Below are positions 34,910 to 45,560 of a DNA stretch of 64,000 bases, piece after piece (within the stretch, counting starts at the first letter, position 1; the number at the start of each line of letters is the position of its first letter). A program made the translations under genes and the position numbers. This stretch comes from Toxorhynchites rutilus septentrionalis (lineage: Eukaryota; Arthropoda; Insecta; Diptera; Culicidae). The notes beneath the pieces are model-generated. The model was not told where the DNA came from and searched no databases. It was given only the letters and a program-made list of their open reading frames with translations. The stretch is from the NCBI RefSeq assembly GCF_029784135.1, contig NC_073746.1, positions 261,679,598-261,743,597 of the forward strand, written 5' to 3'.

Positions 34910-35790
34910 ACATTTGAAACAGTAAAGAAAACCATAAACAAGTGGAAATACGAAGGAACTATGGAAAATTTCCCGTGTGGAGGACGCAAACGGATCCTAC
35001 CTTCTGATGATGAACGAGTAATGGTGCGAACATTGCGAAAGAACCCTATAACAAACATTCTTAAATTGACTACCGAAGTAGCCAGCATCATAGAAAGACC
35101 TGTCAGCGCAGAAACTGTCCGGAGAGCAGCATACAGTAACAATATGATAGGTTGTGTTGACCGTGAAAATTTATTCATCTCAAAGGTGAATATGAAAAAA
35201 ACGACTACAGTTGGCTAAGGCATATGTAAACAGACCTAAGAAGTTCTGGAAAAAGGGTTTTTATGCGGATGAGCCTGAAACTAATCTATTTGAATCGAAT
35301 GGAAGACAGATGGGGTGGAGAAAACCAGGATCGGTGCTCCAGGTTCAGCATTTGGTTCTCACAGTAAAACACGGTGGCGATAGTCAGATGATGTATGGTA
35401 CATTGGCGGCTTCTGGATCTGGAACCATGGAGTTTATCGGTTCGGCGATGGACAAGATGGCTTAATTGATCTTCCTGTAACGTAACCTGCAGTCTCCCGC
35501 TCAGAAATTGGGCCTCCCTCGTGATAACTACTTTCAACAGAAAAATGACCCGAAGCAAACTGACCTCATCGTACGAGAATGCCTGCTCTATAATGCCCCA
35601 ATCAACTCAAAACACCTCCGCAATCACCAGACTTCAACACTATTGAGTATCTATGTTGGGAAATCAAGCCACCTGTAGAATAAAAAATCCAGGGGACAAA
35701 GCGGAACTCAAAACGACGATTTCGGAGATCTAGGAGGCACTTCCGTCTACAGTGACCAGAAATCTCGCCCCGGCGGTTGTTTTTATTATA
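34910..35790 (+). pseudogene. Tc1 family B transposase relic
   Basis: Readable in pieces: a linker region (TVKKTINKWKYEGT), then RTLRKNP and VSAETVRRA of the second DNA-binding domain. After frame changes come NLFESNGRQMGWRKPG near the first catalytic block, and TVKHGGDSQMMYGTLAASGSG, the Tc1-typical 'VKHGGGSVMVWG' segment. Downstream, 'caaactgacctcatcgt' and 'ctattgagtatctatg' match the end of the family B element at 27565-28755. No inverted ends remain. Its 5' edge abuts the unassigned frame. Confidence 0.75.
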
Positions 35791-36104
35791 GCTCGAATTT
35801 TTCAAACGATCCTCGTATGGTAGTGAAAATTTGCAACGCTCTAAAGCAGTCGAGAAACCGAGATAAGTTACATTTTTCTCGTAACTGATAGGTCACACCC
35901 ATATCTGACTAAACGTATGGCAATCATACACGCCATTATCATGTGTTGTTGGTCTTCCCACCTTTTTTGTTGATTAAAACAAAAATATGGATGAATAAAA
36001 ATGAATTTTCAAAATAAACTCGAAACACTAACTTATGTCCAACATTATAATTACATAAACATTTATATGCTTCCTATGTTTTGAATACCATTTTGACAAA
36101 CAGA

Positions 36105-36720
36105 TTTTTTCATTTCCATTTTAGAGTGGTCCGAAAAAATCAATGTTTCCCTTTTTTCCCGAAAATATTTTTTTCAAAAAGCTTCTGAACTTCTGAACTT
36201 GTTTTCGTAACTACTGATTGTGTTTGTTTTTTAAAGTTTACATGGTTTAGAGATATACACTCTGTCCAACTTCTATAAGACCAGGTGATGATCTTTGCTG
36301 CTTTGTGTCATTGTAAACAAACAATGTCTCAATTTATATTCTAGTGTATTGGTGTTGGAAATTACTATACACTGGATGATTTTCACATCTGTGTGTGCAA
36401 GCGCTTAGCATAAACAAATGTTTTTGTATTTTTAAGTGTCGAGTTTGAATAAGATCAGTTACATTTGATCAATAAATCTTAAAAATACCAATGGGAAAAG
36501 TGCTCACGGAGAGAGAAGGACAATTCGATGCATTTCAAAATAATGTTTGTATCAGAGAAATTGCTCGTCGGATTGAATAAAATTTAAAAAAAAATTGAAG
36601 AAAGAGGAAAAACAATATTTTTCGGATCACGGATCATGAAAAAAAAAAGATCTAATATTTTGCGATAAGGAACAAAATTACCAATTTCAAATCTGGTGCA
36701 ATTGAAATATTCATTTCAAC
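36105..36720. mobile_element. Fragment of the long fold-back family, interrupted by a Tc1 piece
   Basis: The left piece (about 36105-36240) shares 'atttccattttag.gtggtcc.aaaaaatcaa' with the right arm at about 21900-21940 (inverted). The right piece (about 36640-36705) shares 'aatatttt.cgataa.gaacaaa..taccaattt' with about 21975-22005. Between them is Tc1 sequence at 36258-36590. Confidence 0.5.
36258..36590 (+). mobile_element. Tc1-like element (family A), 5' fragment
   Basis: It begins cactctgtccaacttctataag after TA (36256-36257). It runs through the leader to a damaged transposase start ('atgggaaaagtgctcacgg') and the helix-turn-helix coding region, then stops near 36590. Confidence 0.75.
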
Positions 36721-38620
36721 AAATGTGTGTCTAGTTCATTTTGTCAGCCTTTAATCAAATAACCTACCCTACCCTACCCTATCCAAAATATGTTTATATT
36801 CATGAAACTCGTTCCTTTCCTGTATGTGCAGAAACGTCAGAGGAACTCGAGGAACTTTCTAATGACATTATAACATTATCTGAAACACATTAATTACAAA
36901 GTAGCCAAAATGTATTCTAGTTCAGAAGATAACCCAAAAATACTTACCATATCACACCATAGATACAATGTTTGAAACTATGTTTGAAAATAAGATTAAT
37001 TATCAATACTGATTTTTCTTTCACATACTTTTCACAACTGAGGAGTACTGTCCACCTCACTGATAATTTTCAACGGGGAGTCGACACAAAATTGGGACCG
37101 TTTGGTGAGGAAATCTTATACCAAACATTTCAGCTGAATGCGCTCACTTGACGCTTTTAGTTTAAAATTTATATGGGGATTTTGGTTGCAATGTATAGAG
37201 AAATGACCTACATTCTCTCTTTCCATCGGGAAACGATCATCTTTTTTGAGACGGTCTCAACCGTCGTAGGTTGGAAGGATTCACGAAGGAAACATTCATT
37301 ATGAATAAAAACATAATCTAACAGTTAAAAAATAGAAACAAACAAACGAAAATTTGATTCTGTAATTAGTCCGTCTGTAACTACTCAGGTTTCCAGGTCC
37401 CTGGCAGCGTAGAGCGAACAGATGTGGGCAATGAGCAGTATTGTACAATTTCAAAAGTTCAACTTCAGCCAATCGAAGTTTAATCAGAAAAATCCAGCTA
37501 AAAATCGTTTTGCGATGGTTGAAAAGTTGTAAATTAATTTATACCTGGCAGCTGACAGGAACTTATGGCACCAGTAAACCCGATGGCTGCAAGCTAGAAG
37601 GTTAAATGTGGAATACAAATTCTCTCAACCGCACAGCTCCTCGTGGGCAGTGGATTTCTATTAAAAACGAACTTTGTTGTTTTTTTGTTTGAAATCCTTC
37701 GTCGCGCGAAAAGAAAGAAAAATTGTGAAAATACAATGAACAGCTAGCGGAATGACAAATACGGATAAATCAAAACCATGCCTAGCACAACGCGGTATTT
37801 CTAATCTTGAGAAAATAATCACTTCATCTTTCTCGCAACCGACGCGACAAGGTGATAACAGGGAAGATGACTCAAAGGAAAGTTCGATCGCGTCCCAGTG
37901 AACAAATTTGTAATGAATAACTCGTATTGGATTGGAGTAAAATTCACTTTATATGCATGAAGTTTTATTCTAATCAACATCTAATCATGATAAGTCGATT
38001 AGATTTTGCCAACAGTGAGTTTAGTCAAATCACAGTTTTGACAGCCAGAAAATGAAAAGATTAACATGATTTTCAATTTGCATGAATTCCTCAAAGATGT
38101 GCTTGTGCCTAATTCTTCTACTCAACATTTAAATACATTTTTCCACAGCATTCATACTCAGAGCATTTGAAAAGTAAAATAGTATTTCACGACATCACAC
38201 AATTCTGTAACCACCTCTTGTGTGGGCTGTCATCAAATATATGCAAGTGACTAAAACCTCTCTTTTTTATTATAAAACAGAGTGCACTTCTGAGCAAAAG
38301 GTCCTATTCCGCGCACAGTAATGCAACTGTTTTACCTGGATGAATTATGCGGTACAGTGATTAATATTTCTCACATAGAAGCAGAGAGACGAAGTACCAC
38401 CAACACTCGTTCTTTGTAGAATATGCCACACACTTCGTTACACACAAGTAGTGTTATCAGGTGCTAGAGAAATAACTCTCCTGAATCACAAACAACCAGG
38501 CGAAGGTCATTTTAAATAAGTAAGCACTCGACTACCGATGAATATTCACCATCTCATCAAAACAGTATGTTGTGCCAACTTCTTATTGATTTCCGGGACA
38601 CTCTTACATATTTTGTTAAC
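36721..38620. other. No recognisable gene
   Basis: AT-rich sequence with a short cctac-type simple repeat near 36765-36785. No element boundaries or coding region found. Confidence 0.4.
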
Positions 38621-39854
38621 AAAGGGCCTGGCCGGGTAAGGGAGTAAAAAGTGCCCCCAAACCAAATCACTAGCTGTATGGCAAATATTGTAAAGGATAT
38701 TAAATAAGAAATTTTGGCGGTTTATTTGAACCCCTATGTGGTTTGAAGTAGGATCTATAGTGAAAAACGTACTTTTTCGTTTATTTCACGCCATTCTCAA
38801 TAGATCCGAGATAAAAATTTGAAAAAATATTGAATGTGCATCTTACTACGGTGTATAAAAAAAATTATCAAAAAAAAAATTCCATCAAAAATTTTAGTAC
38901 TAAAAAAATATTTAAATTCTGAAAAATTTTTTTTTGGGATTTAGAGATTTATTACTACTCTAATTCATATTTAAATGTGCTCTTACGGCTTTTCTAGATT
39001 GATAAATATCTTCAAACTGTTTTTTTCAAATATCTGATAATAAAAATAAAATAAAAAAATACACAGTACAAAAAAATGTTATAGATTTTGTGGCATTTCG
39101 AAATTTTGAAAAAAAAATATAACTTTGAGACCCACTCCTGCTCAAATTTTTATTTAAATGCGTTCGTATGTGTCTTTTTTGTACATGTGGCGTAATTTTT
39201 CCTGAATTTTCAAGAGCATTGTGCGACACAAAAATAAGTTTCTTCATCGTCTGCATTATTATTTTCATTTTTTTGAAATCGATTATTTTATTGTATTCGT
39301 GGTTTTCAATTGAAAGATTAAAATAAACAAAACAAATCGGATTTGTGGTTTCAAAGTTATATTTTTTTTTCAAAATTTCGAAATGCCAGAAAATCTAAAA
39401 CAGTTTTTTGTACTGTGTATTATTTTTTTTTATTATTTTATTTGCATTATTGGATATTTGAAAAAAAAACAGCTTGAAGACATTTATCAATCTAGAAAAG
39501 CCGTAAGAGCACAATAAAATATGAATTAGAGGAATACTGAATCTCTAAATCACAAAAAAATTTTTTTCAAGATTTCAATTTTTTTTTGTACTAAAATTTT
39601 TGATGAAATTTTTTTTTGATACACCGTAATAAGATGCACATTTAGTATTTTTTCAAATTTTTATCTCGGATCTTTTGAGGATGGCGTGAAATAATTGAAA
39701 AAGTACGTTTTTCACTATAGATCCTACGTCAAACCACATAGGGGTTCAAATAAACCGCCAAAATTTCTTATTTAATATCCTTTACAATATTTGCCATACA
39801 GCTAGTGATTTGGTTTGGGGGCACTTTTTATTCCCTAACCCGGCCAGGCCCTTT
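38621..39854. mobile_element. Large palindromic fold-back element, 1.23 kb
   Basis: Ends are aaagggcctggccgggt and its complement. The arms pair for roughly 500 bases or more with few differences, for example 'gtgcccccaaaccaaatcactagctgtatgg' (in parts), 'aataaaccgccaaaatttc' and 'cttttctagattgataaat'. It is AT-rich inside and GC-rich at the tips, with no credible coding frame; the open frame at 39026-39373 is within the arms. It lies directly against an ITmD37E relic at 39855. Confidence 0.9.
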
Positions 39855-40321
39855 CCGTACAGTTTCCTCGAGCATTTCTTTGCTTCGAAATTGTCCTTTG
39901 CAATCCAGTCCGGCACAATCCGGGCCTTCTTAAAACAAACCCTCTTCTTCGTTTGTTTGACGTAGGATTGCGAAATATTTGCCTTTTTCGACGCTTCTCT
40001 CGATGACATCCTCTGGTTCCGCTTGAAAGGATCCAGTACTTACGCGTTTGTTTTAGGGTATATTAGCTTTTTCTTCTATCTTAGAGTTTTCGGCGATGGT
40101 CAGACTTTCCATGAACCTATTCAGAATGTTACACACAAGCAGTGGATTTTGGAAATTTTAAAAGTTTTGCTAACTCTCGTGCGGATAGCCTGGGAGTTTT
40201 GGTTCGAGCGTGGGACGCGCTCGCTCCGATGGCAAACAAACAAACTTATCCTGACAACCAATGCCTATTGTGCTATTCCATCATTCTCTGAGCGATTCTG
40301 GGTCAGATTCCTAACACCCTG
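39855..40321 (-). pseudogene. ITmD37E-type transposase N-terminal part with 5' inverted end
   Basis: Minus-strand relic. The putative element end is cagggtgttaggaatctgac at 40321 with TA at 40322-40323. Downstream, in shifting frames, come a first helix-turn-helix (KTFKISKIHCLC.. region) and a second, MSSREASKKANISQSYVKQTKKR, then a linker ending CSRKLYGK. It is cut at 39854 by the palindromic element. Sequence left of that element opens with 'ttgttaacaaaa' (LLTK), which would suit this family, but I could not follow it further. Confidence 0.6.
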
Positions 40322-40683
40322 TATAACATGCCTTTTTCTAACTTGAATTTTTATTTTATCTAATTCCTCATGTACATAAGTTTGTGAACTGTTTTGAGAC
40401 CTATTCCACTGCTGCGCAGGGTGCCATAATAGAATCTGTGTTTTTGGACTCAAAAAATCTTTTTATCTGTGTTTTTTCCTCAGAAAATCTGTATCGGAAT
40501 CTGTATGAACTCTTTGCGGTCGTTTATCTGCTTTCAGATACTACAGCAAAGAAGTATACTAATGTTATAATTTATGCAACAATGTGTCAGTTCACACTTT
40601 TTTTAAACGAATTTTAATGTCTTGTGTACTTATCCACGAACCAAAACGGCGCTAGTATGAATAATAGATAACGGTACTGAGTA

Positions 40684-41994
40684 CACTCTGTACAACTTTT
40701 ATATGACCAGGTGATGATCTTGTTGCTTTGTGCCACTGTAAAAAAACAATGCTTCAACTTATATTCTAGTTTATTGGTATTGGTGACTATCATACACTGC
40801 GTGATTTTCATATGTGTGTGTGCAAGCGCTGAGCGTAAACGAATGTTTTTGTATTTTTCAACTGTCAAGTTTCTATAAGACCAGTTATATTTTCCGTTGT
40901 TTTAGTTGTTTTCATCAATAAATCTGGAAAATGCCGAAGGGAAAAGTGCTTACGGAGAGTGGAGAAAGACAAATCGATGCATTTCACCAAGAAGACGTTG
41001 GTATCAGAGAAATTTCTCGTCGGATTGGACGATCCCATCAAGTAGTGCTCAATTATTTGATGAATCCTCGAGGATACGGTAAGAAGGAGAGAGCTCCACG
41101 TAAATCGAAGCTCTCTGACCGGGATAAGCGGGAAATAGCTAGAACAGCTTCGAATACCTCAAAATCGCTTATGCTATATTTCAATATTTCAATTTAAATG
41201 TTACTCGGGTGACAATCCGTCATGTTTTGGTGAAAAATCATCACATAAAGAGGGTTTAAAAGGTTGAAACTTCTCATCTTACACCATCTCACATCGGAAG
41301 ACGTCTGAGTTTTGCCGAAACTCACAAGATGCGACAGTGGGACATGTTATGTTGTGGCAAAGAATGTTTCCAAAAGAATACATTTTGCTATATACTATAA
41401 CGAAAAGTTCTTCAATATATAGGTTATCTTCACTGACGAAAAAAAGTTCAATTAGGATGGTTCTGACGATTTCAACGGGAACTTTCGTGATTTACGGAAG
41501 AAGGAACAGTATTTTTCAACCAGGAATTTTGGTGCATGGTTTGGGCGGGATTCTGTGCAACCGGAAAGCTCGAGATAGCTTTCATATCATTCAAGGATTA
41601 CATACATGTTCTGGAATCCTCTCTCCTATCGTTTTTGCGTGGATATCGTCACAAAAAATCACATTCCAGCAAAACAATACTACTATTCATATCGGCAAGG
41701 AAACTAAGCAATTAATTGAGGACCAAAAATTAATTTTTTGGACTTGTCGGCTCGCTCTCCAGATTTGAATACTGCTGAAAATTTTAGGGGGATCCTTGTA
41801 CACAGAATCCACATTGAGGGAAAATGGTAAAACCCGATTGAAGAGGTCAAGGTCGCAATTTCGGAAACACGGAAAATATCGAGAAAGTCGCTCAGTAACA
41901 TTTGGTAAATAGTATTTCAACACGAATTTAACAGGTTATTAGCCAAAACGGCAAGGTTACCAGTTATTGACATGTAAATCAGCTGATCGTTTTG
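40684..41994 (+). mobile_element. Tc1-like element (family A), copy A3, 3' end lost
   Basis: The left end starts after TA (40682-40683), with an inner site near 40862-40884. The element runs through the whole transposase relic and stops near 41994, where R2 begins. Confidence 0.8.
40931..41940 (+). pseudogene. Tc1-family transposase, best-preserved relic (copy A3)
   Basis: The ATG at 40931 opens MPKGKVLTESGERQID. The helix-turn-helix GRSHQVVLNYL and linker PRKSKLSDRDKREIAR follow in one frame. Later, in other frames, come the first catalytic Asp (LTKK/TDEK, followed by a TAG in place of a Leu codon) and GFNG.F/YWRDLRKKEQ. The second block is FQQNNTTIH, with Asn for Asp. The third block shows LALQI.NTAENF, degraded from the family's SPDLNPVENL. 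It is inactive from frameshifts, stops and a lost catalytic residue. Confidence 0.85.
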
Positions 41995-42178
41995 AATTTT
42001 ATATTCTGTATAACTCTTTGCTCTCGTTTATCTGCTTTCAGCCACCACAGCAAAGAAGTATACTAATGTTATAATTTATGCAACAATGTGTCAGTTCATG
42101 CTTTTCCCAAACGAATTTTAATGTCTTGTGTACTTATCCACGAACCAAAACGGTGCTAATAGATAACGGTACTGAGTA

Positions 42179-42534
42179 CACTCTGTCCAACTTCTATAAG
42201 ACCAGGTGATGAACTTGCTGCTTTATGCCAATGTAAACAAACAATGCTTCAACTTATATTCTAGTTTATTGGTATTGGTGACAACCATACACGGCCTATT
42301 GAATTTTTCATTCATAATACGTATGAATTTTGAAATGGTCTTATAGAAACTGGACAGCTGAAATTATCATTTTTAAGCACAATAAATAAAAAACAACTCT
42401 TTTGAACGAAATTGACGTTAAATATACTTTATTCTAAGCATTCAACAATGTATGAATGTATCTTGTTGAAATTCTAACTGTTTGTGTTGCAACGAAATAG
42501 AATCAGGGTGGACTTATAGAAGTTGGACAGAGTG
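42179..42534. mobile_element. Tc1 family A MITE, 356 bp
   Basis: Both inverted ends of family A are present (cactctgtccaacttctataag and ttatagaagttggacagagtg), with TA on both flanks (42177-42178 and 42535-42536). An internal site ggtcttatagaaactggacag lies near 42340. Left-end sequence joins right-end sequence at about 42297, so it arose by internal deletion of a full Tc1. Confidence 0.85.
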
Positions 42535-43643
42535 TATAAACAAAAATTGTCATCCATACTTGAGGAAAGGATTAATGGAAAACTGAAATGAAAATGAAAA
42601 ATTGTTTAGTAGATACTTATCGGAAGTTTATAAAAAAAAGGAATCTTATTCATCCTTCATAATCTCACAAAGTTATGCATCACTGCTTTTGCATGTAAAA
42701 ATAATTGCGACCATTACGACACACATGTCGATATTTGACTCTTTGTGGTCGTTTGTCTGCTCTCAGCCACCATACCTTTTTTACCGTTCTGGTCGTTTGT
42801 CTGCTCTCAGCCACCACAATAAGAAACCATGCAAATCTCATATTTTACTGAACCAAGTATCAATTTATGCTTTTCCTAAATGAAGCTGGATGTCTAGTGA
42901 ACCTGTCTACTAGTCAATACGGTGCTTCTATGAGTAAAAGATAACGGTACTCAGTATCAAACAAAGTAGTCACTCACACAAGACAATGCACGGTGTGTTG
43001 AATGCATAGGAATGTGGGACAAAAATCATAACAACAGAATTTAGCCATTGTAATACTTTGGTGTGATGGGAAAGATTGTTCATAGGTATCAGAGCTACTG
43101 TTTGCATAAATGTCTCATGTTATTTAAATAATTGCAGAAGTGTCTCAAGCGACAAAATCTTCGTTCATCTAAAGTGAAAAGTTCTGATCATTTCGAATAC
43201 GCAGGAATCATTATTTGAGTAACTACTGAAGAAGTTGTTTGCATAAGAGCAGAATAGTTGTTTGCATAAGTGTCTCACATTCAACGGATAATAACAATAA
43301 AATTATGTATTCATTATGCTTCATATGATTTATTCTTGGAGACTGTTTAGAAAGAATTATAAAATATAATTTTTATACAAAAACATCACATTAAAATGAC
43401 ATCACAACATAATAAAAAAAATTATTATTTTTCATAATCTTGCATATATCACTACTTTTTCAGGGGAAAATAATTCTGACCAGTACGACACCCATGCCCA
43501 AATTAAATACGACCGCAAAGGATTGCATTTATAAGTTCAATCTTGAAATATAATTTTAGCTTTAGTATCATCTATTGGCATAGTTCTAAACATAAACAGT
43601 GCTATTTATTTATTGTAAAGCTATAGCCGATGACGTAGAATTT

Positions 43644-43924
43644 TTTAGACGTTGTGAGTTATGAGTTACTCGGTTGCGAGTAAACGTCAATCGATCCGGA
43701 GAATTAAGCTGCGCGAAATTTGACATTTGATTTGTATGTATGGAGCTACTCGCTCGTTTAAAAACAAAAAAAACTTTAAAGTAGCTCGGCTGCGAGTAGC
43801 CCCATACATGCAATTCAAATTTCAAATTTCGTGGTATGGGTGCGTTTGTAATTCTCCGGATCGATTGACGTTAACTCGTAACCGAGTTAACTCACAAGTA
43901 ACCGAGTTACTCACAACGTCTAAA
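43644..43924. mobile_element. Fold-back MITE, about 280 bp
   Basis: The arms share ttagacgttgtgagt at the ends, 'cgtcaatcgatccggagaatta' in parts, and 'atgtatgg.gctactcgc' near the centre, in inverted order. It is non-coding and lies inside the hAT container. Confidence 0.8.
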
Positions 43925-44215
43925 TCCGGCTTTAGATTGAACATGAGGAAGCAGTACTACACGCTACATATGAATAATAAAATGACTCACATTGAGACTA
44001 ATTCGAATGCTATATGAATAAAACTGATAAGTTGGAAAAAAATATTATTGAGATCAAGCCATAACTAATATTGAATCGTTATTTTGAAAAATCTGTAAAT
44101 CTGTATAAAAACACAAAAATCTGTAATCCGTATCTACAGATTCTTGGTTTCAAAAAGTCTGAAAAATCTGTATAAATACAGCTTATTCTGTAGATATGGT
44201 AACCCTGCTGCTGCG

Positions 44216-45198
44216 TTCCTTGTAAAGGGGATGAAAACAAAGCATGGTCAATTTTAGAGTAATTTACTAATATCAACACCAATAGGTGGAATCGCCACGA
44301 AAACAGAAGAGCATCTTAGATGAAGGTAAACCTTTATCTTTTTTTTTAGTTAAACTCTTCCTGGTAAAAAAATAACACTGGGCATACATATACACGTTCT
44401 TCTTGAGCGGGAAGACATCATGATTCTCGAACAACCGTATGATCGTTAAACGCTTCAACTTAAAATAATCCTTACACTCAATGAAATTTCACAAGAGATA
44501 TCCCCGAGCCAGAGCAAACATTTTTATCCTGAATCGTTATACAGTTCTTTGAGCTGTGAGTTGGAAGCGGTCCGACGATAAATCCTTTCTCGAATCAAAT
44601 CGCAATGAAACAAAGTTGAAACGAGTGAAGGCGAGATTATCTCGCAAATAAAATATCACGAACCGGTATATGCAACGTGGTGGTGGCATCAAGCACTTCT
44701 CATCTGTTGGAACTTTGTCTAGAGAATAAGCAGAAGGAAGAAAACATAACTGCAACACCTCAGCTGCCAGTAGAAGTTTTAATACTCGATCGCTGTGTTT
44801 GCAAGAATGGTTATGATATTGAGAAATCGTCAACTGTCGGAACTTTTCAATGATGATAAAGTGATGCCTCATCAGTAAGTTTTAATTTTCGTTTTTGATT
44901 CGATCAGCTGAGCAGAGGATGTTCGACTCTAGTGAACATAGACATGAAAAAAAATCAAATCAAATGGTGAGTTATCGCTGTATGACTTGTCACACGAAAC
45001 ACAACTTCACATCTATCCTAACAAGTGCAGTGCGGTGGAAAATCGTGTCGGATATGGTTTTTCCTCGTGCTCGCAGAGCGTGTAATGACATGAACACAGC
45101 CTTCGCCTCGGTTGTCAAATCAACCGATGTCATCTGTTGGAAGGGATGAACACAAAGAAACGGTCGTAGCAAATTATTGTTGCTGCTGTTGCTGTCAT
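44216..45198. other. No recognisable gene
   Basis: Overlapping frames on both strands, including 111 codons on the minus strand at 44537-44872, with no known domain. A short ttgctgctgttgctgt simple repeat lies near 45178. Confidence 0.4.
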
Positions 45199-45545
45199 CA
45201 GAGATGCCAACCTTCCTGATTTTTCAGGATTTCCCAGACTTTTTGGCACGCTCCCTGATATCCTGACAAACACTCGATTTCCCCTGATTTTTATAAAATG
45301 ATCCTGATTTTTTACTTTTTGCTTTTTGTATTTTTTACTTTTTACTTTTTGCTCAGAAAAAAAATCCATATAAATATACTGGGAGTTTTGCTGGTTGTGT
45401 ATGAGAACTGTCATAATAGTCTACATTTAAAGCTTTCCGGTCCGCGCTTATATAATGCTTACTCTTCCTTTCGATTATACTTTATCTGTTCGCATTTTCG
45501 ACATTTTTTGAATTTTGAAGTTAACGTGAAAGAAATATAATCTAT

Positions 45546-45560
45546 AAGGATCTTATGCCC
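45546..45560 (+). repeat. Target-site duplication, left
   Basis: aaggatcttatgccc, repeated exactly at 48028-48042, flanks LINE copy 2. Confidence 0.9.

Larger units (their letters stand above)
40507..42178. repeat. Duplicated 'R' segment flanking Tc1 copy A3
   Basis: R1 (40507-40683) and R2 (42010-42178) are closely similar: 'gtttatctgctttcag', 'aaagaagtatactaatgttataa', 'gataacggtactgagta'. Each is followed by a Tc1 start at the same TA. A third, diverged copy (about 42790-42957) ends 'gataacggtactcagta' with no Tc1, which looks like the unoccupied site. Confidence 0.75.
40417..44207. mobile_element. hAT-type nonautonomous element, 3.79 kb, with nested insertions
   Basis: The ends are cagggtgccata and tatggtaaccctg. 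A perfect 8-base direct repeat ctgctgcg flanks it at 40409-40416 and 44208-44215. CAG-starting short inverted ends and 8-bp target duplications are hAT hallmarks. Both subterminal regions carry many 'aatctgta' words in opposite orientation, as expected for transposase binding sites. No hAT transposase is seen inside. The interior holds repeats R (40507-42178), Tc1 copies at 40684 and 42179, and a fold-back at 43644. Confidence 0.75.

Noticed and set aside
34961..35178. N-terminal third of the long minus-strand frame starting at 35178
   Set aside because: It is the antisense of readable Tc1 transposase sequence, so only the part below about 34905 was kept as a candidate.
39026..39373. 115-codon minus-strand frame
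   Set aside because: It lies across the centre and arms of the palindrome and is low-complexity (K, F, I-rich). Not a gene.
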